Assembly: GCA_030549775.1 (NCBI GenBank)
Contig: CM060174.1
Coordinates: 10,659,786 to 10,723,785, forward strand
Direction: 5' to 3'
DNA length: 64,000 nucleotides
Source of the DNA: Tamarix chinensis
Taxonomy: Eukaryota > Streptophyta > Magnoliopsida > Caryophyllales > Tamaricaceae
The notes under the pieces: model-generated
Told to the model about the DNA's origin: nothing
What the model saw: the letters and a program-made list of their open reading frames with translations, nothing else
Database searches by the model: none
Made by a program: the position numbers and the translations under genes
In this document: piece by piece, positions 10,521 through 23,240 of the stretch
Layout of the letters: every line of letters starts with the position of its first letter
Numbering within the stretch: the first letter of the stretch is position 1

Positions 10521-11330
10521 TAGATAGAAAAGTTAACAAAGGAGTTTTGAAAGCTTGATCGGAATATTACTAAGACAAAGAGGGCATCAGAGTTGCAGAC
10601 AAACAAGTAAAAATTAAGAAGAGGGGTATATGGTGGATTGGTGGGGGGTTGGGGGGGGGGCTTATCCTGGTAAAAGGGGTCAAAGTTAATAATACAGAAT
10701 AATTGGGGATTTGGTCCCCACTTTTTTTTCTTTTTTCTTTTTCTTCTGCTTCGGCCTTTTGTGAACTCACTAGTGAGTATTCACTACCATCCAATACAGT
10801 AGTAGCATTCGTTAGAAAAAAGAGATGCGGTCTAAAGCTGATTCTAACGATGAAAAAAAATAAACGAGCAGTAACCAATATTCTCTTTGAACTTTGAGGT
10901 TCCAACGGCCTGCCTAACATGTTGTTGTTATTGTTTTTTATTTTATTTCTTGAACCCGTCCCATCATATATTACACTCGGTGAGGATCGATTAGGTTTTC
11001 AACCAGTGGTTAAAGACTCAGTTTACATCAACCATTGCAATTTGCATTCGCCATAAAAGATTTCTCACAGATCATACTAGACAACAGCATTTCTCAAAGA
11101 AATTAAGAACAAAGAAATAACGTTGTCCGTTCAGAATATAATTTTATTTAACCATATGTTAAATTTTATTTTATTTAGTTATTGTACAATAAGTTTACAA
11201 CAAAAAAATAAAAATAAAAAGTGTTTTCTGACCTCAGCCTTTTCCCACTTAATCAAAAATTTAAAGAGAGAAAAATGCTATAATTTAATTGCTGGTCGAA
11301 ACTAAAAATTAGTTACTCCTTACCAAATAG
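10521..11330. other. Upstream flank of the U-box gene, non-coding
   Basis: Contains a G-run (about 10644-10662) and T-rich tracts. The overlapping frames at 10570-10920 on both strands are low-complexity and resemble no protein. No RNA gene seen. Confidence 0.5.
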
Positions 11331-11549
11331 ACACCCGCTGAACCGTCCTAGTGGTACCGTTTTACGGTCATCCAACATATTTTCTAACAGTTAATATAAG
11401 TCAACATATATATTGTATATTATATATATAAGTGGAACTCAATTCTAGAATTTCTAGTATTTGTCCAAGGATTTATGGATATTTACGTACATTCTGTATG
11501 GGTGCAACTTGCAAGTGCAAGCGGGGTTCCAATATGGCTGCCTAAGACT

Positions 11550-12380
11550 TCATTGGTGCTTAAATATATTTTCTAGTTATTTATCCACCGAGAACTACTA
11601 TTTTATGGTAAAAAATTAAGAACCGTTTTAGCTTTTTAAACCACATATTATAGTTTTTTCTATGTATTTGATAGTAGTTTCTACTACTACGGTGGATAAT
11701 TTTCTAACTTAAAATGTTAATATCTAATATTTATACATATCACACCGTCTTTTGTTTTTTCTTTTTATTTTTTTTCCACTCATATGCTATAGTTTGATGA
11801 TAGGCTTACGGTAGATTTTTTCACCCAGTAGAGGTAGTGAGAACTACCGTTAATACTTAAATATATGTTTTGTTATATCTAATAAGAACCACCATTCATG
11901 GTAAGAATCTAGAACCGCTCTATTTTTTTTATAGTTAATTATAATAGTTTTCTTTATCTATTGATAAATTTTTTTACCACCTACTTTGGATAGTTTCCAA
12001 ACTTGAAGTATAATAGTTTTCTAAGAGATTTATATTACTTTTTTTTCTCACCCATTAGAAGTAATTTTTACCTCAAAAGGTAGATACTTTTCTAACATGA
12101 ACTATAAATATTTAATATTTTGAAAAATGACATTACTTTTCTTTTTAACATTGAAATACTATTGTTTTCTGAGTAGTTACTCCACCTATTAAATGTATTT
12201 TTTACTGCCTAGTATGAGTAGTTTTAAAACTTAAAATATAAATACATAATATTTATAAATACTAACTTTTTTTTAACTATTTACAGTAGTTTCTCCATGT
12301 AAGAATGATTTTTATTACCTATTGTGAATAATCTTTTTAACAAACAATGATATTTCTTGATTTTTCTTAAAAGTACCGGT
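11550..12380. repeat. Degenerate tandem repeat, CACTA sub-terminal-like
   Basis: Variants of the blocks AAGAACCG(T/C)T and TGGATAGTTTTCAAACTT-like sequence recur. Clear pairs lie at about 11559 and 11854 (spacing near 295), and weaker copies near 11690, 11985, 12210 and 12320. Short GGTAGTT/AACTACC inverted words alternate, as in sub-terminal regions of CACTA transposons. No CACTA terminus or transposase was found, so the class is a guess. Confidence 0.4.
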
Positions 12381-14990
12381 TCTTATAAAATATTTTTCGT
12401 GTGTGTGTGTGTGTGTCTATATATATATAGGTGCAAAGTGGTACTAACTAACTAGATGAATAGTTAGATAAAAATTGGTGATAATTTATTTCTCATGAAG
12501 TCTTCAAATGAATTATACTTAATGATTAGTACTAACCCAATAGTATGGTTTTGGCAAATTATTCCAGATGCAGCCAGTAGATTTGTCCTCCAGGAGTGTA
12601 AATGCTTGGTTTTTAATGTCTGATTGTATAGATGTGCTCCATAGCTGCTGCGAGTCCTCTCCTGGAAGAATTAGGATGTAATCACGATTTTGGACTCGAT
12701 AATCAAAATTTTGCAACCTTTTTTTACAGTTCTCCTGTGTTAGAGATCATATCCTGTGAGAAAATTATTATTATTATTTTTTTAAATTACTGTAAAATTA
12801 ACATATTACATACTTACTGTAGATGATATAAAAAATGAAATAAAATAGTAAATAATTAATTAATTTATTAGCTAATTATATCTCAATCGTTGGGAATATT
12901 TCCAACCCATTCGGCCATTCCTATCAAATAAATGAGTGTTTTTCCTCTTCTTGATTTCCTACCTCTATTGGTGTACTTTTAAACATAAAATGAAATAAAA
13001 TAAATATATATTCGATGTTATTTGGGCAGGACGGGCGCGGGGTAGGGGAGGGAAGGCGAAATAATGGAAGTCATAGAACTCATGACAAGTGCATTAATGA
13101 TATTAACAAATGGAATCCATATCAACATAGCACAATTTATGGACCATAAAAGATTCCAGGTTTCTGACCCTACGTTAAGAGGGCAGGCTCAGGCTGCTGT
13201 CAAACTGGCACGCGATTTTTATCCATTTATTTAATTGTTACCACTTATGTATCTTCTCAACTAGGTAACTTAAAGTAAAAGCATATTTCACCGACTAGTG
13301 GCTTTTGTTACGTAGTTTGTATTTGAAAAATCAATAATTATTTTATAAAAAATATTTAATAATTAAATATTAAATATTTTTTTTCAAATTTATTTATCTT
13401 AACCGAGGGAACTATAAATTATATAAGCTATATTCTCCATCTACTCCTTTCCTTTTTTCATATCTCCCATCCTTCCTTCTTTTATTCTATTCTTTCATCA
13501 TATTTCTTTTCTACTTATCCTTTAAATTTTAGATCTAAAAACAAGCATCAACAATATAAGTTGTCAATATGTTTATTTAATTTTTTTATATCAGGGTTAT
13601 GTAACAATATTAGACAAGCATGTAAATGACGATAGGGGTCGTTGTCCTGTACTCTCCTATTGTATTGAGCGTTATAGCTATTCATCGGAGAATAATTTAG
13701 GATGTTGTTGCCTCATTTTAAGAAACGATAAAGCGTCTTATTATCCATGCCAATGGAATGAAAATTAATGCCATTGACCTCATTAATGTAACAGTAATGG
13801 ATGACATTAGAACGATAATTGATGTCGTTCATATCCCTTGACTATATATTAGTCTATTATTAGATGACTAAGAGCGAGTGAAATAAACTTAATTATGTAT
13901 TTCTATTGTATAAACAATGGAGGAGTGTATTTATTTCCAACCAAATAATATGTATTTATTTGTTATATATAATCGACAAACATTAATCATAAAAGACATT
14001 GAATAAACTAACAAAACTCAAATATTTATCATAAAAGATGTTGGATAATAAAAGTAGAATCTAAATTTTATTATAAAAGGTGCTGGAAAATTAAACATAA
14101 CTCAAATAATTGTTATAAAAAAGTTAAGCCCACCACTTACGTCAATACTAAAAATGAGTATTGGTCAATTTTAACAATTATAGCCAAAAATTACCGCCAA
14201 ATAATGGCACATGGGGTCGTGAGATTAGGTAACGGAGTTGGACGCCGGAATGGCAGTCCTAGGGGCGGTAGGAGCTGGACAAAAAACGACCTTTGAGACC
14301 GATAAATATTTGAACAGTTTTAAAAAATATTTTTGTACAGTAAATTTATATATTTTTATATAACAATACTCTTTTTATATAGCTATAGACATATAGTGTC
14401 TCCTATCTAACCTAGCAATTTCCCCAATTTAGGGTATCTTTTTTGCAGAAAGGGTGATCCCCCCCCTTTTCCCGGCCTCGATTATCGTATAAGGTGTGCT
14501 AAGATGGATACACATTTGACGGATACCCTCCACTCCAACGTATGGTATTTATTAAGAATTATTGAATTGAATATTTGTTGTTTCGGATATATAATGGACG
14601 AATATTTGTTAGAAATTTGTAAATATTTAAAAGATTAAATATCTAATTTTTTTTATATCTAAATTTTTTAATTGGATAATAAATAATTTATCGGATATCT
14701 GAAATTTTTGAACAAGTCATAATTAAAAAAACATTTGATAAAAAATTATTTAAATAAAAAATTAAAAAATTGAACCAATTTGAACAAATATGATCTAAAT
14801 ATTTAATTTGATTTGATTTTTTTATTAAATTATATTATATTCAATTAGTAATTTTAAAATTTGGATAATAATTAAATATTTAATTAAAATAATAATTAAA
14901 AAGTATCAAATATATTTACAATAAACACTCTTTTTCAAATTATACACACATACATGATTATATAAAATAAAATTTTATAAAAAATAAATA
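12381..14990. other. AT-rich non-coding stretch
   Basis: A (GT)n run followed by (TA)n lies at about 12400-12430. The 64-65-codon frames near 12519-12826 on both strands match nothing I know. The rest is AT-rich with no gene, tRNA or clear transposon end. Confidence 0.5.
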
Positions 14991-15061
14991 GTGTTTAGAG
15001 TGTATATGTATATAATTTATCAGATCAGATATTATTTATATTTATCTGATAGGATATCCAT

Positions 15062-15410
15062 TTTATTTGATCATTTATTTATCAGATCGGATATTTGATT
15101 TGAAAAGAATATCGGATTGATTATTTAATATTTCATATTGAATCGATTCGGATCATCAAATATAGGATAACATAAATCACTTTAGTATTTATAATGATTA
15201 GGGAACTTGCTTAGGTAAGATTGGATATACAATTTATTTGATCTTTTATTTATCAGATGGAATATTTAATTTAAAAAAAATATTATATCAATTATTTGAT
15301 ATTTTGGATTAGATTAATTCAAATATCAGATCAAATAATTAGATATTGAATAATACAAAAAATCCTAATATTTATAATGATTAAGGGACATGCTTAGGGA
15401 GCATCGCAAG
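15062..15410 (+). repeat. Two-copy tandem duplication, period about 171 bp
   Basis: The segment starting at about 15062 with TTTATTTGATCATTTATTTA recurs, diverged, from about 15233. Both copies run through a (G/A)GGATATTT(G/A)ATTT block and end with TATTTATAATGATTA followed by GG(G/A)A(A/C)(T/A)TGCTTAGG. The copies differ at many sites, so the duplication is old. No coding content. Confidence 0.6.
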
Positions 15411-16936
15411 TTACAATGTAGCAAATGATAATAACATACATTATAGATATATGTGCTTAAAAATTAAAATATTGAAATGGAAGGTATGATAAACTCATTT
15501 AAGGTACCCGAAAAAAGAATAACTCCAATTTTTAATAATTTTGTTTAAATATATTTATATTTTATTTTAGTTTTACTTATATTTAAATAAGTAACTAAAT
15601 AAAATTAAAAAATATATTTAGTATCATCATTTAGTAAAATTAAATTGAAACGTGTAGGTAAATAAAATAAATTATTAAAAATATATAATATATGTTAAAT
15701 ATTAGATCAAATATCAAAATATCTAAATAAAATATATGTTTGGTAATAATATCAATTAATACCAATCTACAAGTACAATTGAAGTATTTTTCCAATTTAA
15801 AACCATTTTCCCAATTAGGCTAGCAAATAATAGTTTGATTTTTTTTTTTAAGAAGGTGAGGGGAATATTCACAAGTGATTTTTTTTACCTTTTTTGATTT
15901 TTTCATTTATTAAAAAAAATAATTATAGAAAAACTATTTATCTTAGAAAAGTGTTTTTTTTGCAGTACCGTCTTGAAAAGGGAAAAAGAAAAAACTAAAA
16001 CATCACCAAGCCATCATCTTTTCCATTCATTATATAACTTTCATGATTAAATCCTGAACTTTGATATTTCGATTCATCGGTTCTTGTGGTTGATCATTTC
16101 AATAAAAAATTTAAAATAGGACAATGATTTTCTTTATTAATATGTATTTTTCCCCCATACTTTGACTTTTATGGTTAAGGGTTAATACTTTTGACTGTTA
16201 CTTTTTGAAATGATATATTATATAATTTATATATGTGGAAATAATTTTGTTAGATTTATCTAAAAATATTTTTATAGTTTTTACTAATATGTTGGGGGTA
16301 GAAAATAATTGCCAATGTTTAAATAGAAGTGAAGTTAGTGTAAAGTTACTATCTCTATAACAACAAATAAAAAAACCAAATTACATATATTTTTAGCAAC
16401 TAAAAAATTAAAATTAAAAATTTATTTGTATCGTTTATTAAATTATAACAAAATTTAATATATATATATATATAATAAAAGAAAAAAATCAAGGATAAAA
16501 ATACAATATAAATTTTAACTTTTTAAAAATAATATTTCCTATAAATATTTATATTTTAATTATTAATAATTTTAGATATCAAAAGAGAAAATATAAATTA
16601 ATGAGATGTTATCGGTACATCTATTTCATTCATTACCATGACCTAAGCAAATAGAGGGTCAGTTTCAAGACCAAAGTACGGGCGAATGTTTCAAATATGA
16701 TTATTGAATCAAGCATGCACTTGGAGTTGAATAACATATAGTATAAGGAAGATCACGTGCAAAGTATACTAATCTATCTTCACTGATTTGCGATACTTTT
16801 CATCTAGATAGTCAAACTTTGATCAATGGTTGTTGGAGCAAGTAATTATTTCAAATTAGAAAAATGCCAGTTGCTATTGGAGCAATGGTTACTTACGATT
16901 ACCATTAATAAAACAGATTTAATAAAAGTAACAAAT
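15411..16936. other. AT-rich non-coding stretch
   Basis: Runs of A/T, a few short poly-T tracts and a (TA)n near 16457-16472. Nothing recognisable on either strand. Confidence 0.5.
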
Positions 16937-16982
16937 TCTCAACTTCATACAATGACACTTCCGAAAGCGATGAAAATGCTTT

Positions 16983-17022
<40 letters not shown>

Positions 17023-17418
17023 ATATATATATATATAGATATATATAGATATATATATAAACAAGCTAAGCAAAAAGGACAAAGTTATTATACATACGTA
17101 AAAGACGTGGACTAGAGAGTTAGTATTGAGGTAAATATAATTCCCCTTAGTTAGATAATTCATTGAAAAACGAAGTAGGGATACAAATGGATCGGGTCTG
17201 GGTCAAGTCCTGTCAGATCTAAATATGTTTATATTATTTAGATTTAGATTCGATTTAGATTTGTCAAGTTTTAAAAGTTCAAATCCAAATTCAGATTTAT
17301 TAGATCTACTAGGTAAACGAGTCTAACTATTTTTTTTTAAATAATAAATAATTTATGTAAATACAAATAAAGTCTCAACTTCATACAATGACACTTTTGA
17401 AAGCGATGAAAATTCTTT

Positions 17419-17513
<95 letters not shown>

Positions 17514-17827
17514 CTAAGCAAAATGGACAAAGTTATTATATATACGTAGAAGACGTGGACTAGAGAGTTAGTATTGAGGTAAATATAAATCCCCTTAGTT
17601 AGACAATTCATTGAAAAAAGAAGTAGGAATGAAAATAGATCGGGTTTGAGTCGAGTCTTGTCAGATCTGAACATATTTATACTATATAGATTTAGACTTG
17701 ATTTAGATTTGTCAAGTTTTAAAAGTTCAAACTCAAATTCAGATTTATTAGGTCTAGCGTATAAATGAATCCTAAATAGATCTAACTATTTTTTTTAAAT
17801 AATAAATAATTTATGTAAATACAAATA
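16937..17827 (+). repeat. 436-bp tandem duplication with (CT)n(AT)n tracts
   Basis: The sequence from TCTCAACTTCATACAATGAC at 16937 recurs at 17373, giving a 436-bp period; copy 2 runs to about 17827. Each copy has a (CT)n tract followed by (AT)n (16985-17037 and 17421-17510), a GACGTGGACTAGAGAGTTAG block and an ATAATAAATAATTTATGTAA end. The copies are very similar outside the microsatellites, so the event is fairly recent. Frames across it (16945-17163, 17453-17674) are repeat artefacts. Confidence 0.85.
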
Positions 17828-18261
17828 TATTTATATTCTATATAGCTTAATATTTATTTTTTGTTAAAAAATTCTATGGATGAAAAAATAAATATTTTAA
17901 AATAGCTACGTTAACTTTTTAAATAGTATTTTAATGCACTTAGAAGACAATATTATCCATATTGCTTAAAAAGTAAATATACAAAAATAAATTTAAAAAA
18001 ATAAAAAAGAAGTTCAAATAAGATTACAACAATAATGGCAAACATAATGTTAGATACCACACACACACACATGCTAAACGGGTGCGGCGCCGTGTCAGGT
18101 TTGGGTCTGAAACTACTGGACCCAAACCTAGACCTATTAAGGTACATATGAACTCAGACCCAATACAAGTCCTTTGGGTCCAAAAATATGGACCTATACC
18201 AGCTAAAAGTAAGGTAGGTTCAGCGGGTCTAGTTCGGATTCGAGACCCATTGCCATCCCTA
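17176..18261. mobile_element. Possible hAT-like relic with TAGGGAT termini
   Basis: TAGGGATACAAATGG at 17176, followed by GATCGGGTC-type sequence, is mirrored at 18247-18261 by CCATTGCCATCCCTA (reverse complement TAGGGATGGCAATGG). Plant hAT-type repeats often begin with a similar GGGATGGCAA word. No transposase is present and I could not find an 8-bp target duplication, and the interior overlaps copy 2 of the tandem duplication. Low confidence. Confidence 0.35.
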
Positions 18262-18545
18262 GGGAGGAGCCAAAGTCTTTTTGGTGCCGACATCACATAT
18301 ATAACATGTGTTCCATGAGTGAGATGTCAATCACTCTCGAATTTTCTTTCAAAATTCTAGAACATTAAGAAGAGCTCTTATTGGCTTGAGGTTTATTTTC
18401 AAGTAGAGGAGAAATCTCATAAGAGAATCAAATCACTTTTATGCCTAAAGACTCCCGTGCTGTTTAGACTAACCCAACCAGCAATTTTCGATAAGCCTTT
18501 TTAAATTTGATGAGCAAGAAGCAAAACTACAAGAAATCTTTATTT

Positions 18546-19115
18546 ATGGATAACTAATTTATTTTCAAATATAGTTGGGATACTTCACCCAAGAAATGGG
18601 TAATTTTTTTTGAAAGATCTAAACATGGAAATAGATCTAATACCAAGACGAACTACTTATTTCAATTATTATGCTTTCTTCAATTGCATACCTATACAAG
18701 GTTTCAAGTTTTGCTCGATATTTGCGGAGTTGATTATCCCTCTCAAAAATGAATATTTGAAGTGGTCTATAATTTATTGAGTACTCAGTATAATTCACAC
18801 ATTTGTGTACACACCAGTGCAGACGAAGTAACATGAATATCTTCAGTAGTCCTATATCCATTAGTCAGCTAGTGGGAGCAAGAAGTTTGGGATATGTTTG
18901 GTGTTTCTTTCATAAATCATTCAGATCTACTTCGTACATCAATAGATTATGGTTTCGAGGGTCATCCATTACGAAAAGACCTTCCTTTGAGTGGATATGT
19001 AGAAGTATGCTATGATGATCCAAAGAAACGTGTGGTATCTAAACCTATTGAGATGACCCAATAATTTCGCTATTTGGATTTTGATAGTCCTTGGGAACAA
19101 CGTAATGACGAATAA
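18546..19115 (+). pseudogene. nad9: nad9 pseudogene (mitochondrial complex I subunit 9)
   Basis: The whole nad9 reading frame is present: 189 codons plus stop, against about 190 residues in plant NAD9, in one uninterrupted frame. Recognisable blocks include the start MDN then [74 protein letters not shown] and SPWEQ near the end. In-frame stops occur at codons 4, 69, 97, 109 and 173, so it cannot be expressed as a protein. One codon appears lost near residue 131. NAD9 belongs to the peripheral arm of NADH dehydrogenase; the working copy must be in the mitochondrion. Confidence 0.92.
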
Positions 19116-19410
19116 TTCAGAATTATAATAAATCAAGTCAAGGGGACAAATCAATAAGAAATGCTATTTACTTTGTAAGAATAAGAATTCACTTCTATTA
19201 AATGAAACATTTCATGCTAGGTGCTCACCTTTCTTAGCTTCACCTTTTTGCTCATAAGTAAGCGTTTATAGGAACAACAGGATGATTAGCATATGAATAA
19301 AATAAAATAAAAAAGAAATGGTAACAAAAATTAAATATCGATAGAGAAAATAATGAGATTTAAAATAGGGAAGAAAAATGATTATCTACAATGACACTGA
19401 ATACTTAGAA

Positions 19411-19483
19411 AGGATGTAAGATAGCTTGGTAGCGCCTTTTTTGGGGGGTAAAAAATGTAATGAGTTCCAATACTTCATCCCTA
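19411..19483 (+). pseudogene. trnP: trnP-UGG relic, plastid type
   Basis: The segment keeps the plastid tRNA-Pro outline: AGGATGTA at the 5' end, AGCTTGGTAGCGC in the D arm, TTTTGGGG around the anticodon loop, and a damaged T arm followed by CATCCCTAC. Several stem positions are mismatched, so a working cloverleaf is unlikely. It sits in the plastid-like order trnP-trnW-petG. Confidence 0.7.
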
Positions 19484-19653
19484 CATATTCTTTTCCCTTG
19501 GGCACTTAGGAGGGATCCATTTAGATCGATTCGAATTAGACATGAAGAATCTTTTGACTATACTATATATGATAGTAGATGCATGTAGGGCGTAGTATTG
19601 GGTTACAAAAAGAATCCCCTTGTCTTTCAAGTCTTATTTGTTTTGATAAGTTA

Positions 19654-19727
19654 GTGCTCTTAGTTCAGTTCAATAGAACGTGGGTCTCCAAAACCCAATG
19701 TTGTAGGTTCAAATCCTATAGAGCGTG
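19654..19727 (+). tRNA. trnW: trnW-CCA copy, plastid type, probably non-functional
   Basis: 74 nt with D arm (TAGTTCAGTTCAATAGAA), anticodon loop CTCCAAA (anticodon CCA at 19688-19690) and T arm AGGTTCAAATCCT. Compared with the plastid/mitochondrial trnW I remember, six positions differ and all are C-to-T or G-to-A. They alter the D loop and weaken two stems. It lies in a dead organelle insert and lacks nuclear context, so it is probably a relic. Confidence 0.7.
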
Positions 19728-19852
19728 ATTCTATTTTCGTTAGGCCAAATTAGATCGAAATAACTTCACTAACTTGAATTCAAAGTATAATCTAAAAATT
19801 TCCTACTATGTATTAAAGAAAGGAGGCAAATAATTCTTTTTTTTTTTGAATT

Positions 19853-19963
19853 CATAAAAATTTCAACTGATCACCATGTTTGTATTGTAAATATGCAATT
19901 ACAAATAATCTAGCCAAAGTAATAGGAATTCAGCACGATTCAAAATATCAAAACATAAATCAT
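19853..19963 (-). pseudogene. petG: petG relic (cytochrome b6f subunit)
   Basis: Read on the minus strand, the core nucleotide sequence of plastid petG is visible: CCTATTACTTTGGCT, then GATTATTTGTAA, GCATATTTACAATA and GGTGATCAGTTG. Several codons are changed and the frame contains stops, so the 37-residue PetG peptide is not encoded intact. The N-terminal third is the most diverged. Its antisense position next to trnW matches the plastid arrangement. Confidence 0.75.
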
Positions 19964-20150
19964 TTCCCTTTGAAAGGGGAAAAACGCGTTTGAGTTTCCT
20001 AAGCTCCAATACAATACCACACGGGGGTAGAAGTGAAGTTTTTATTGAATTGAGTCAGATCCTTATTTGGTTTAAAAATGAATATTAGACATCCATAAAA
20101 AAAATTGACAGAGGAAGATAAAATACCAGCCGATTCCCCTACTGTATTGT

Positions 20151-22379
20151 TCTAAATTTCAAATTATCAAATTTGTCACAAATTATTTAGATAAAGGGTG
20201 ATATGTTGTGTCATCATAATTTAAAATTCAATTTCTATCTAATCATTTATACATGTAATATTATGTATATATTTGGCTGAACGTTTTGAGCTCAAAGTAA
20301 TTGATTTTCAACCGCTGTATTCTAAAATTTATACTATTTTTAATGCATTTATTTTTTAAATATAATAAAATCTTACTATAGCAACTGCTAGCAAACAAAT
20401 ACACTCCTTAAAACGTTCAATGAATGTTAGTATTTTTTCTTTCTTTCTTTCTATTTTTTACTAATTCTGACAAGTGCCTTGGGGGCACATATTAGAAAAA
20501 CAGATAGAAAAAGCTACAGAACTCTAAATTATCATCATTGTTTGAAGATGTTAAGACGATTAACGAGAAAAGTGGGAGTGATGCTAATTTTACTTTCAAA
20601 GACTACCTTCTCGTGCTTTATCGTGATGTGCTTCCCCAACTTTGACTCTCGGCTTGATTCCATGCGCTATATTTGGATCTTGTCGAGGGTAACTTCACTA
20701 GCTTTAATTTTAACTTTTATCAACAAAGTTTGTTCATTTATTTTTCCTGAATAATCTTATTAGCGAATTTAATCTAGTGCTGTCTTACTCGGATAGCATG
20801 ACAAATATTTTGGGCTACATCACGCCCGTGAAAAAGATGTGGTTATATATATACATACATATATATTAAAACGTGTTACTTTATTTTTTTGTCAAGTGTA
20901 ATAGATAATCGATAGCAAATACACATATATGAAATAGTCTTCTTAACTAATCACACAAAGAAAAAAACATTAATTAATATTTTTTCATACAAACTGATTG
21001 AATTTTATTTATATCCAGCAAATTAATTCAGACAAATAAAGAGTCTCATGTTATAGGTGTCTAGTATTCTATCGATGTTTAATGAATGAAAGTTATTTCC
21101 TTATTATTATTATTTTTAGGAGCCCATTTAAACATTTTCTTCAATATATTTATAGACATTTACACACAACATCATAAATTTTAAAGACAAAATTTAATTA
21201 TTATTTTTTTAAAATTATAATATATTATAATCTAAAAATAAAATCGTTACATTTGTATTGAAAAATATATTCATAATTCTATTTTTTAAAATAATTTTTT
21301 ATTAATATATATTAAAGAGTATTAATAATTAAAATTTATCATCGAAATCTATAATGCCATATATTTCTGTACAGAAGAAGTAATAATTATTTCATCATTT
21401 TAATTCGTTTCATGAAGTGGAGTTTCTTTATTAGACCTTTTTATAATAGGTGTTTGTATAAGGACAAACATCCTACCATAAAGTTAATAAATGCTTGTTT
21501 AAAATGGTCCTTACTCTTTTATTTCATCATTATTAAAAATTAGTCTTTTTAGATGGCATGATTTCTTATAAAATGGTCCATTTGGCACGTTAAGTCATGT
21601 TAAATATGATCATATCATTCTCTATGTCCTTAATCACTCATCTTTCTATCCACAAACCCATTTTGAGCAAGTAAAAATTGTGATGAGAGCGTAAAAAAAA
21701 AGTAGTATAAATTTTATTTATGTGAGCATTATGTATATAAGGGACGTGTTTTCTACACTCTTGAGGTATATGTCGTAATTTACTTACGCTGTGTTGGTTC
21801 GGGGCTTCATTGACGGTTGTATCTAAGATAAGTATATTGCCTTTTGAGGTATATAGGGGTAGAAAGAAAGTAATTAGAAAAGGAGGAAAATAATTAAGGA
21901 AATAGAGAGATGATTAAGGGAAGTTATAAATGAATGTAGCTTGATGTTTCCAATTCCAAAAAAATAATAATATAAAAGTACTAATATAATATAGATAAAA
22001 GTTATAGGGATCATTTAAGGAAAATAATCGATCTAGATCAACCAATTTGGACGATACAAATTTTACATAAACCTTTATTAGATACCAAAATTATATTTGT
22101 TATGTTGTTTATTATAACTCACATCCTACTAGAAGGGCGTATGGTATGGAGTACTAGGTAAACAATAAAAAAATTGAAAAAAAAAGATTTCCTCCTATGT
22201 GAAGAAGAAGTCTTTTTATGTGGGAAGGGGAAAGTGAACATTAGTTACTGCAAATTATCATTCAAGCTCTCCCATGCAAGGGAAAATCGGATATAGTTTT
22301 TCGGAGTAAAGACAGAAGTGGAAAGTTCTCAATCAGATCGTTTAGTGATGTGCATCGGAAAGAGAAAATTGATTCGGGA
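20151..22379. other. AT-rich non-coding stretch
   Basis: Frame 20479-20754 (91 codons) has no motif I recognise. No RNA gene or clear transposon end is visible, though short inverted A/T words are frequent. Confidence 0.5.
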
Positions 22380-23240
22380 GGCACTTGCGTAGATTTCAAC
22401 AGAATCTCGAGTGGAGTTTTTCCCCCCATGGAATGAGTTTCTTGCATGGTTTGTGATTCAGCAAAATCTTAACACAATGGATAAGCTTCTTGACCTCTGG
22501 CTTATTAGCCCACAGGATGCTAGCTGCCCCTATTGTCATAAAGAAATAGAGATTGTTAACCATCTATTTTTATACTGCTCATTTACTGGTCAGCTATAGT
22601 ACGGAATATGTAAATGGCTCAGGACGGAATGGGTGATGCCATTGAGTACTATAGATGTCTTCTTAACTTGGTCAAGTTTTTAGAGAATAGGTTTAAAGGA
22701 TAACATCTGGACCGCTACCTTCTTTGCCATTATCGGAATCATATGGGAAGCTAAAAATAGAATTATATTTAAAGGTGTGGAAGTCTGTAGTAAGTAGATG
22801 TTGGCTTATGGGTGAAGGATACAAATCTATATCTTGCCTACACTGTCGGTGATATTGTCCAAAATGCCAGAACGCTAATATGGAAACATTGACTTATCTG
22901 AGGTTGACGTCACTAAGGAGCGCGTGCCGAAGAGATAGATGTTTTCAGATTGTGGGTGGTTTCAAAACTTGGGTAGCTGTTAGACGTACTGTTTTGTTTT
23001 CCTGGCTTTTTTGTTTCTTCTTAAAGGTGGCAGGGCTGGATTACTTGTCAGATGTGTTTCTCTCTTATTTTGTTTTGTTTCCGACTCCTTTGTGGAGCTT
23101 TTGACCAATTATCCAAATCTTATTGTAATTTTTGCATTTTATTTGAGGATTTATTAATTATCTTGATTCTTCAAATCAATTTTAGAGAGAATTAACCTTA
23201 CTTTAGGATGCTCTCCCCGGTTAATAAATTTTATTTACCC
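22380..23240 (+). mobile_element. LINE 3' fragment with zf-RVT motif
   Basis: At 22411-22599 the frame shows a plant LINE zf-RVT zinc-binding segment: a conserved Phe-Phe-Pro-Pro-Trp start, NTMDKLLDLWLISPQDASCP, then CPYC, followed by HLFLYCSF. Beyond a stop, a shifted frame continues with a Trp-Ala/Asn-rich region (22700-22770, IGIIWEAKNR) typical of the sequence before the RNase H-like tail. The fragment ends in AT-rich sequence near 23240. It is 5'-truncated and dead, and distinct from the copy in intron 1 (opposite orientation, different sequence). Confidence 0.7.

Larger units (their letters stand above)
18320..20150 (+). other. Organelle-derived nuclear insert (NUMT with plastid-type segment)
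   Basis: A contiguous stretch holds, in order, nad9 with its leader, a spacer, trnP-UGG, a spacer, trnW-CCA and petG in the opposite direction. trnP-trnW-petG is the plastid gene order, but nad9 is mitochondrial. Plant mitochondrial genomes commonly carry plastid-derived trnP/trnW, so the simplest reading is one mitochondrial fragment already containing plastid DNA. Stops in nad9 and petG and base changes in both tRNAs show it is now nuclear and decaying. Outer limits are approximate. A mitochondrial contig is ruled out by the decay. Confidence 0.8.

Noticed and set aside
20479..20754. 91-codon frame
   Set aside because: No motif or homology I recognise, AT-rich codon use and no promoter; chance frame likely.
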